The position numbers and the translations under genes were made by a program. Source: Chromatiales bacterium (GTDB taxonomy: Bacteria > Pseudomonadota > Gammaproteobacteria > Xanthomonadales > SZUA-36). From it: a stretch of 32,324 bases of DNA. How positions within the stretch are numbered: the stretch's first letter is position 1; each line of letters starts with the position of its first letter. Of the stretch, positions 26,997 through 32,324 are shown one piece after another. The stretch is taken from the NCBI GenBank assembly GCA_024640025.1, contig JAHEFT010000010.1, forward strand, positions 10,177 through 42,500, given 5' to 3'. The notes below the pieces were generated by a model that saw nothing but the letters and a program-made list of their open reading frames with translations, was not told the DNA's origin and made no database searches.

Positions 26997-27206
26997 CGGT
27001 GCATTCCGGTTACAGGATTCGCAACATGTTCCGGTCACATTTACTTATGTCGATTTTCAGCAGGTTTCCGACCCCATTAAATTCTTACTTTAAAAACTGG
27101 CTCTATTCAGTTCACGATGGATCGGATGGTGAGAGGCAGGTCAATCTGTTGTTAAAAAGCAGCGAGTTCGCGCCTGGTTGACAATATCTTCGGCCTCCTC
27201 CGCCTT
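26997..27206. repeat. Segmental duplicate (copy A), with internal deletion relative to copy B
   Basis: CGGTGCATTCCGGT (26997-27010) opens a block that matches 31306-31465 throughout, for example TTTCCGACCC, CGATGGATCGGAT.GTGAGAGGCAGGTCAATC and GCGAGTTCGCGCCTGGTTG. It then jumps at GCGCCTGGTTG (27170-27180) to sequence matching 31849-31874 (ACAATA.CTTCGGCCTC.TCCGCCTT). Copy A also has about 25 bp extra near 27011-27035, bounded by TTCCGGT repeats. No gene is supported in 26873-27140; this block and the mtoX leader fill it. Confidence 0.85.
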
Positions 27207-27367
27207 AATGACCATTACCGTGGTGCCTTTATTCCAATTTATTTCGCTCTTGCGCGCAATCGTCTGCGGCTCGTAGGGCTTGATGGATGCAATGCTGGTG
27301 TTCTGGCCCATGTTCAATCGCGCAGTCCAGGGTGCCTTCAGCTCGCCGGACGCCCGAACCTTTCGTC
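27141..27367 (-). pseudogene. Chimeric gene remnant: unknown protein C-terminus joined to a fragment of the PLDc_N-TPR gene
   Basis: The minus strand stays open but has no convincing start. The first part, KVRASGELKAPWTARL...SEINWNKGTTVMVIK, reads like a genuine protein end, perhaps an OB-fold of the NfeD-like kind, though I am unsure. It then continues AEEAEDIVNQA, matching AEEAEGIVNQA of the gene at 31437-32180. After that point the frame shifts (RTRCFLTTD) because about 383 bp are missing relative to that gene. It begins directly behind the D-2-hydroxyacid dehydrogenase stop. Confidence 0.6.
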
Positions 27368-28306
27368 TCAAAACAGACGTCCCAACAGTGGTTCGTTGTT
27401 GATGTAGCGTTTGAGGTTCTGAAGCCAGAGCGCCATCACCCTTGGAGTGTAAAGCGGAGTCTGCGAAGCATTGTGAGGCGTCAGAAAAAGACCGGGGGTT
27501 GCCCACAAGTCGTGCTCCCTGGGAAGTGGCTCTGTCGGAACGACGTCCAGGCAGGCCTGCCCAAGTAACCCCGAATCCAGGGACTCCAGCAATGCAGGGA
27601 TATCAACAATGTCCCCTCGGGCGACGTTGATCAAAGTCGCTCCGGGTTTCATCTTTGAGAACGAATGCCGGTTTATCAACCCGTTCGTCAGAGGTGTCAG
27701 CGGCAACGCGAGAATCACGAAATCTGCCTTCGGCAAAAAGACGGTCAGATCGTCGGCATTACCTTGCTCGTCAACATATTCAACGGGCTCAACGGAATGC
27801 CGGATGCCCAGAACACGCATCCCAAATCCCTTGCTCATCCGGGCAATTCGGCTGCCTATCGCGCCCAGACCTACAACAAGTACGGTCTTGTCACTCAGGC
27901 CTTCCAATTCCAGTTGTTTCCACACTCCCCTCGATTGTTGATCGCGCAATTCATCCAGCCTTTTGGCTTTCCACAGGAGAAGGCTCATTGCAAACTCAGC
28001 CACCTCGGTCGCATTGCTCCCCGGGCTGTGAGTTACCATGACATTTTTGTCACGCATGGCTTCGTAAAACGGCCCATCAGTACCGGCATCCTCGGTATGT
28101 GCCCAAAGTGGAGCCGACAGTTCCGCTGTTTGTTGCTTGAACTCCGTTGAATAGCAGTCGCCGGCGAGAACGATCAATTCACAGTCATCTGGCGACTCAG
28201 ACCAGCTGCCATCCTGCTCGAACAGGGCCCAGCGAAGATCCGGAACAATTTCCAGTGCCGCGGCTCCATAGTCCAGGTAGATATCACGCCCGGTTGCTAC
28301 TTTCAT
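27368..28306 (-). CDS. NAD-dependent D-2-hydroxyacid dehydrogenase
   Basis: The enzyme would interconvert a 2-keto acid and a D-2-hydroxyacid using NAD(P)H in the cytoplasm. From the ATG at 28306 (MKVATGRDIYL) it is 312 aa, normal for the family. The Rossmann motif is VVGLGAIGSRIA (146-151), the catalytic Arg230 is in NVARGDIVD, Glu259 in DVVPTEPLP and His278 in LTPHNASQ. The open frame continues upstream to 28558 with alternatives such as MRKFLYASEQQDEW at 28372; these 84 codons do not resemble the family and no start has a strong ribosome site. It is divergent from the ATP-grasp gene. The subfamily (glyoxylate, lactate, phosphoglycerate type) cannot be fixed. Confidence 0.88.
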   Translation of the reverse strand: MKVATGRDIYLDYGAAALEIVPDLRWALFEQDGSWSESPDDCELIVLAGDCYSTEFKQQTAELSAPLWAHTEDAGTDGPFYEAMRDKNVMVTHSPGSNATEVAEFAMSLLLWKAKRLDELRDQQSRGVWKQLELEGLSDKTVLVVGLGAIGSRIARMSKGFGMRVLGIRHSVEPVEYVDEQGNADDLTVFLPKADFVILALPLTPLTNGLINRHSFSKMKPGATLINVARGDIVDIPALLESLDSGLLGQACLDVVPTEPLPREHDLWATPGLFLTPHNASQTPLYTPRVMALWLQNLKRYINNEPLLGRLF

Positions 28307-28550
28307 TGTCTGCCCGTCATCTTGCGGATTCCATTCGTCCTGCTGTTCAGAAGCATACAAGAATTTTCGCATGTTGCCGAACGGCTCCCCGGTTCCCCTG
28401 AAGCCGATGTTTGATATGGCGAGTAAGGTCACCGTGGGAAATACGTTTTCGAATATAATCCAGGGAACCTGTTGTGAAATGCCCAGCATGATTTCAATTG
28501 TCAGATCAGCCACTGAAAAAGGCTGGCCGAAAACCGGCGGTCTGTAAACA

Positions 28551-29426
28551 ATGAGCAAGCCAAAGCTCCTGGTTCTCCAACACGAATTTCAGAATTCGCT
28601 GCCGGGTTCCAAATACATCGTTGCCTTGTTCATCAAGAAATGGGAACAGCTCGGATATACCGTGCAGAGCGTGGAAGGCGTCCATGACAAAGTCCGTGCA
28701 GATCTTCTGTTTGTCCACATCGATGCGACGGTTCTGGCAGAGGAATACCTGGAATTCATCAGCCGTTATCCGGTTGCCATCAATGGCGGCGTGACGGATA
28801 TATCAAAAGACCGGTTCAGCACGATCCAACTGCAGCGTACCGACAGCTACCAGGGCCCTGTTATTGTCAAGACGAAGGCCAATTTTGGTGGACGTCAGGA
28901 CCTCAACCTGCAGCGCTTGGCGGGAACTCGACCCCTGGAAACAGACCTGCACCAACGTCCCTGGCGCAAAGTAGAAACCCTGGACTCGTATGACTACCCT
29001 GTTTTCGACTCTTTGCGCAATGTTCCAACGGGCGTCTGGAAAAATCACAGGCTGATCGTGGAGAAATTTGTCTCGGAAAAGAACGAGGACGGTCACTATG
29101 TGATGCGCAACTGGTTTTTTCTCGGTGATCAGGGCTTCACCCGTTTGGTGAGCAGCCCCTATCACATTGTGAAACCCGCTTCAGGAACCCCCATTCCGGG
29201 CCGCGAGACATTCCTGCACCCTCTGGATGAAGCCATCCATCCCGCACTCCATGCTCTGCGTGAACGCATGGGTTTCGACTATGGCCGGTTGGATTACATC
29301 ATGGTTAATGGAGAACCCGTTGTCTTCGATATCAATACGACTCCCGTCATCCTGCAACAGGGTGTGAATATGCATCCAAAACAATTTCTCGAGGAGTTGC
29401 CGCGGGGGCTCCTGTCATTTCTGTAG
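28551..29426 (+). CDS. ATP-grasp-fold ligase, unknown substrate
   Basis: The 291-aa protein has an ATP-grasp layout: an N-terminal Rossmann-like region (KLLVLQHEFQNS..., about 1-90), the nucleotide-binding strand GPVIVKTKANFGG (about 104-116), LIVEKFVSEK, and the metal-binding end FDYGRLDYIMVNGEPVVFDINTTP with Asp and Asn in the expected places. Members join a carboxylate to an amine or thiol nucleophile through an acyl phosphate. No signal peptide. It is divergent from the D-2-hydroxyacid dehydrogenase and convergent with the next TPR gene. I cannot assign the substrate; a glutathione-synthase, RimK-like or peptide-type ligase are all open. Confidence 0.72.
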   Translation: MSKPKLLVLQHEFQNSLPGSKYIVALFIKKWEQLGYTVQSVEGVHDKVRADLLFVHIDATVLAEEYLEFISRYPVAINGGVTDISKDRFSTIQLQRTDSYQGPVIVKTKANFGGRQDLNLQRLAGTRPLETDLHQRPWRKVETLDSYDYPVFDSLRNVPTGVWKNHRLIVEKFVSEKNEDGHYVMRNWFFLGDQGFTRLVSSPYHIVKPASGTPIPGRETFLHPLDEAIHPALHALRERMGFDYGRLDYIMVNGEPVVFDINTTPVILQQGVNMHPKQFLEELPRGLLSFL

Positions 29427-29452
29427 AAGGCTCATTTGCCAGCGCCCGGGTA

Positions 29453-31255
29453 TTAGCCTGAAACACGGCCGGAGCCGCCGGCAATGTATTGGCGGCGCAA
29501 CTGGTACAGTTCCTCCAACCCGGGCCGCTCCAGGGCGGCACGAACCAGGGGCAGTTCAGGCCAGTCCTCGGGCAGGAAAAAATAAAGTGGAGAAACGAGG
29601 ATGGGATCCTGTGCGTCAAGGGCGATGCTCAGCCAAAGGGCAGCGTTAATGTCATCACCCAGGCTGGCATATAAGAAAGCCAGGAAGGTGGGAGAAACTT
29701 CACCCCGCTGGCCAAGGTCTGCCAACAGCAACAGATTCTGTTCTTTCTGATCTAGATCCCCGCTGTCTGCTTCTATCAGGACATCCAGCCAGAGACTAAA
29801 GGGATAACTGAAGTGCGCATCACCGGACGCAAGTAACTCCTGCAGTTCCACTGTGCGACCCGTGAACAGGTAGATGCGGGCCAGCGACCCCCAGGCATTA
29901 CTGAACTCCGGATTAAGCTGCACGGCAAGCAACTCCAACGCTATGGCCTCGTCGTAGCGCGCCAGCAATAAATTGACCAGTGCCAGTTCATGCTGATTGG
30001 CGGCGGAAAGTGGTTCCAGTTCGACAGTCCTGCCCTCGATTTCGAGCGCGGCCAGATAATCACCTACCGTGTACAGGTAATCACCCAGCAGGTTGAGATT
30101 ACTGGCATCGTTGGGGTGAATTTCGACCGACCTGCGCAACTGCTCTTCGGCTTGTTTCCAGTGACGATCGAATACCATAGAGATGGTTCCCAGGACGGAG
30201 TAGCTTTCGCTGTTGCCCGCATCCAGTTCAATGGATTTCTGCGCGAGTTCCCTGGCTTGAATGAAGAGCTCTCTGGGCGGCATCAACTGGACGTAGTAGG
30301 GCGAGATGACAAGGGTTTTGGCCAGGCCGGAATAGGCCGGCGCATAGGTCGGGTCCAGCGCGACAGCCTGTTTGAAGTGTTCAATCGCCTGGCGAATGCC
30401 CGTTGCACTTCGTTGCGCCAATTCATGCCGCCCGAGCAGGTAAGCATTGTAGGCATCTATACTGGTGGCTCTCGCTCCCGGCATGGGTTTACCGGGGGGT
30501 GCACTTTCGCCTGTTTCAAACGCATTGACCACCAGTCGAGCCAATTCATCCTGAACCCGGAAGACATCTTCCATGCGGCCATCAAATTCACGGGTCCAGA
30601 CCTGGAATCCGTCAGCGCCATTGACCAGCTGTGCTGAGACCCGAAGCCGATCACCCGAGACCCGAACGCTGCCTTCCAGAATATGCGAAACATGCAGGGT
30701 CTCGGTAATGCTTTTCAGGTCTGTTTGTTCGCCACGGAAAGAAAAAGAGGAACTGCGGCCGGCAACCTTCAGGTTCGCCACGCGTGACAGGGCATTGATT
30801 AATTCCTCGGCAATGCCATCGGCAAGGAATTGTCGATCTTGTGCTTCACTCAGATCATGGAATGGCAATACGGCGACTGATTCGACCTTGCCGGAAGGTG
30901 ATGGCTCATCGGCAAAGCGGCTTTCCCAAATGAAATAACCCAGGGCCATGAGCAATGTGGCGATGATGACAAAATCCAGCCATCGGCCATGCATGGAATG
31001 CAGGCTGGCGTCGCGGTCGACATCCTGGGTTCGCCGCAAGCCTTTATTGGTCAGTTCATAGATCCAGGCCAGAACAACCGTGATGGGGAAACCGAGGGTC
31101 AGCAACCCCAGAACGATTCTTGGAAACCAGTCAGGCAGTTCGAGAATTGGCCCGATTTCCCCGACCAGTTGGATGATCAACCAGGCAATAGCCAGGTAGG
31201 CCAGGCTGACCCTGACCACGTTTCTTCTTTGCAGTTCTTTAATAAAGTGACCCAA
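29453..31255 (-). CDS. Membrane-anchored TolB-like (FlgO-type) domain and TPR protein
   Basis: The 600-aa protein begins MGHFIKELQRRNVVRVSLAYLAIAWLIIQLVGEIGPILELPDW, a conserved N-terminus of a large environmental family. Three membrane helices follow (about 15-33, 45-68, 92-112). Next is a TolB-like/FlgO-type domain (about 125-250, SVAVLPFHDLSEAQDRQFLADGIAEELINALSRV...ILEGSVR) and then TPR repeats to the C-terminus (about 270-590). Relatives often carry an N-terminal cyclase or winged-helix domain; here there is none. The start is TTG at 31255, supported by the family N-terminus. It may serve as an envelope scaffold or sensor. Function unknown. Confidence 0.8.
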   Translation of the reverse strand: MGHFIKELQRRNVVRVSLAYLAIAWLIIQLVGEIGPILELPDWFPRIVLGLLTLGFPITVVLAWIYELTNKGLRRTQDVDRDASLHSMHGRWLDFVIIATLLMALGYFIWESRFADEPSPSGKVESVAVLPFHDLSEAQDRQFLADGIAEELINALSRVANLKVAGRSSSFSFRGEQTDLKSITETLHVSHILEGSVRVSGDRLRVSAQLVNGADGFQVWTREFDGRMEDVFRVQDELARLVVNAFETGESAPPGKPMPGARATSIDAYNAYLLGRHELAQRSATGIRQAIEHFKQAVALDPTYAPAYSGLAKTLVISPYYVQLMPPRELFIQARELAQKSIELDAGNSESYSVLGTISMVFDRHWKQAEEQLRRSVEIHPNDASNLNLLGDYLYTVGDYLAALEIEGRTVELEPLSAANQHELALVNLLLARYDEAIALELLAVQLNPEFSNAWGSLARIYLFTGRTVELQELLASGDAHFSYPFSLWLDVLIEADSGDLDQKEQNLLLLADLGQRGEVSPTFLAFLYASLGDDINAALWLSIALDAQDPILVSPLYFFLPEDWPELPLVRAALERPGLEELYQLRRQYIAGGSGRVSG

Positions 31256-31305
31256 ACTACGCCCCGAAAAGTCCGGTGGACTGGAGTATAAGTAGAATAG
31301 AGGCC

Positions 31306-31465
31306 CGGTGCATTCCGGTCACGTCTACTTGCATCAATTTTCAATAAGTTTCCGACCCTGGCCATTTACTGCATAAAAAACGGACGCTAATCAGTTAACG
31401 ATGGATCGGATAGTGAGAGGCAGGTCAATCTTGCTGCTAAAAGGCTGCGAGTTCGCGCCTGGTTG
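31306..31465. repeat. Segmental duplicate (copy B, presumed parent)
   Basis: This block holds the 3' end and downstream flank of the PLDc_N-TPR gene and the leader of the TolB-like/TPR gene. It matches 26997-27180. A second piece inside the gene (31849-31874) continues the match after the deletion in copy A. The 11-bp direct repeat GCGCCTGGTTG occurs at 31455-31465 and 31838-31848. Confidence 0.85.
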
Positions 31466-32180
31466 CGTCCAGCCAGGGTTTTTGGCTTTTACGAAAATGC
31501 GCTGGCGCTAACTTCGCATCTTTCATGATTGATTCCATTTCATCGATTGATTCCTGCTGCTTTCCAGCCGCTTTCAGGCAAAGCGCTAACCGGTAGCGCG
31601 CTTCGAGCCCGGGGAAATGTTTTGCAACAGCGCTGTATTCCGCCAGCGCCTTGTTGATTTGGCCGTCCGCCTCCAGAGCCTGGGCATACAGCAGGTCGCC
31701 ATCGGCACTGCGAAAATCCGGATTATGCTCTCGCAGCGCTTCCAATGACTTTACTGTTTCACCCGGCCTGCTTTGCGTAAACTGAATGCGCGCCCTGGTC
31801 AGCAGCAACGTGGGTTCATTGACGAAAATGCCTTTGAGCGCCTGGTTGACAATACCTTCGGCCTCTTCCGCCTTTCCTGCATCCAGAAGGGCCTCGGCAT
31901 ATCGACGCGCATTATCTGTGTTCGGGGATTGCTCCCAGGCTGCCTGGTGTTGCCTGACCTGCGCGCCCGGGTTCAAGGTCATTTTCACCTTTCTTGCAGC
32001 GCGCTGACCGGAAATACTACTTGAGAATTCGGGTAGTAACTCGATCACCAGGTAAGCGATTCCCCCGATCAATGGCATGAAAATCAGGATGAAAATCCAA
32101 TAGCGGCTGCGCCCCGTTTTCAGAACATGGATGATGAGAGCCAGCTGAATGGCCCAGACAAAGATTGAGCTTGTACGCAC
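31437..32180 (-). CDS. PLDc_N-domain membrane protein with TPR repeats
   Basis: The 247-aa product starts at a GTG (32180). The N-terminus has two short membrane helices (FVWAIQLALIIHVLKTG and YWIFILIFMPLIGGIAYLVIELLPE), the pattern of the phospholipase D-nuclease N-terminal (PLDc_N) domain without any PLD catalytic HKD motif. A TPR region follows (about 85-245: ARRYAEALLDAGKAEEAEGIVNQAL, LLYAQALEADGQINKALAEYSAVAKHFP, YRLALCLKAAGKQQESIDEMESI). It is probably an inner-membrane protein with its repeat domain in the cytoplasm or periplasm. The 3' part was copied to 27000-27206. The role is unknown; it precedes the TolB-like/TPR gene on the same strand. Confidence 0.78.
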   Translation of the reverse strand: MRTSSIFVWAIQLALIIHVLKTGRSRYWIFILIFMPLIGGIAYLVIELLPEFSSSISGQRAARKVKMTLNPGAQVRQHQAAWEQSPNTDNARRYAEALLDAGKAEEAEGIVNQALKGIFVNEPTLLLTRARIQFTQSRPGETVKSLEALREHNPDFRSADGDLLYAQALEADGQINKALAEYSAVAKHFPGLEARYRLALCLKAAGKQQESIDEMESIMKDAKLAPAHFRKSQKPWLDATRRELAAF

Positions 32181-32259
32181 GTGTTTTCGGTTCCGGTCGT
32201 TGAGATCAGGCTGACGATCGTAATACCTGCAATCACGTCAGTTGAATCCTTCACCGGAC

Positions 32260-32270
32260 TCTGACCCCGT
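32260..32270. repeat. Recurring 11-bp motif TCTGACCCCGT, copy 2
   Basis: Identical to 23563-23573. It lies in the region after the last gene (32181-32324), where I see no further gene; the rest of that stretch is AT-richer and may be a promoter region or the edge of another element. Confidence 0.4.
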
Positions 32271-32324
32271 AATTGCAAAAAGGTTGAAAAATTTACACCA
32301 AGGAGTCAAGGGTGACCCGCTGGC

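Noticed and set aside
26876-27181. 101-codon plus-strand ORF upstream of mtoX
   Set aside because: It lies over the mtoX leader and the duplicated block; the corresponding part of copy B does not keep this frame open as a gene.

Overview
The window reads as the chromosome of a Gammaproteobacterium. The cluster fmdB-aspS-(rarD-hydrolase)-yebC-ruvCAB-ybgC-tolQRAB-pal-cpoB-queE-queC has the standard gammaproteobacterial order, and ClpB, ProA, RuvC and the tRNA-Lys resemble their E. coli counterparts closely. The genes are GC-rich in appearance. Membrane-bound TolB-like/TPR proteins and a lipoprotein M49 peptidase suggest an environmental, perhaps marine and uncultured, lineage, but the sequence alone does not fix the genus.

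Layout. 1-2652: clpB on the plus strand. 2649-2900: a MITE-like inverted-repeat element with REP-type ends, starting inside the clpB stop codon. 2906-8260, minus strand: a small one-TM hypothetical gene, then (in transcription order from 8260 down) an M49-type lipoprotein peptidase, proB, proA and a class I glutamine amidotransferase, packed as an operon. 8406-21581, plus strand: a long run covering a zinc-ribbon protein, aspartyl-tRNA synthetase, a RarD transporter, an alpha/beta hydrolase, YebC, the RuvABC Holliday-junction machinery, the whole Tol-Pal envelope system and two queuosine/preQ0 genes, with many 1-11 nt overlaps. 21642-21717: tRNA-Lys(TTT) with its own promoter. 21981-23513: an exported amidase.

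23559-32180 is an accessory region. On the minus strand, mtoX (SBP56-type methanethiol oxidase) overlaps by one base a gene encoding a SCO1/SenC copper chaperone and a MauG/di-haem peroxidase in one polypeptide. This is a self-contained candidate module for oxidising methanethiol in the periplasm and maturing the copper enzyme. Upstream lie a D-2-hydroxyacid dehydrogenase and a divergent ATP-grasp enzyme, then two minus-strand membrane TPR genes.

The most unusual non-coding structure is a segmental duplication. The 3' end and downstream flank of the last TPR gene (31306-31874) reappear in front of mtoX (26997-27206), with a deletion whose endpoints are two copies of an 11-bp direct repeat, joined to a remnant of a different protein. 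No CRISPR array, rRNA, transposase, phage or recognised defence system is visible. The strongest biological candidate here is the mtoX plus SCO-MauG fusion pair.
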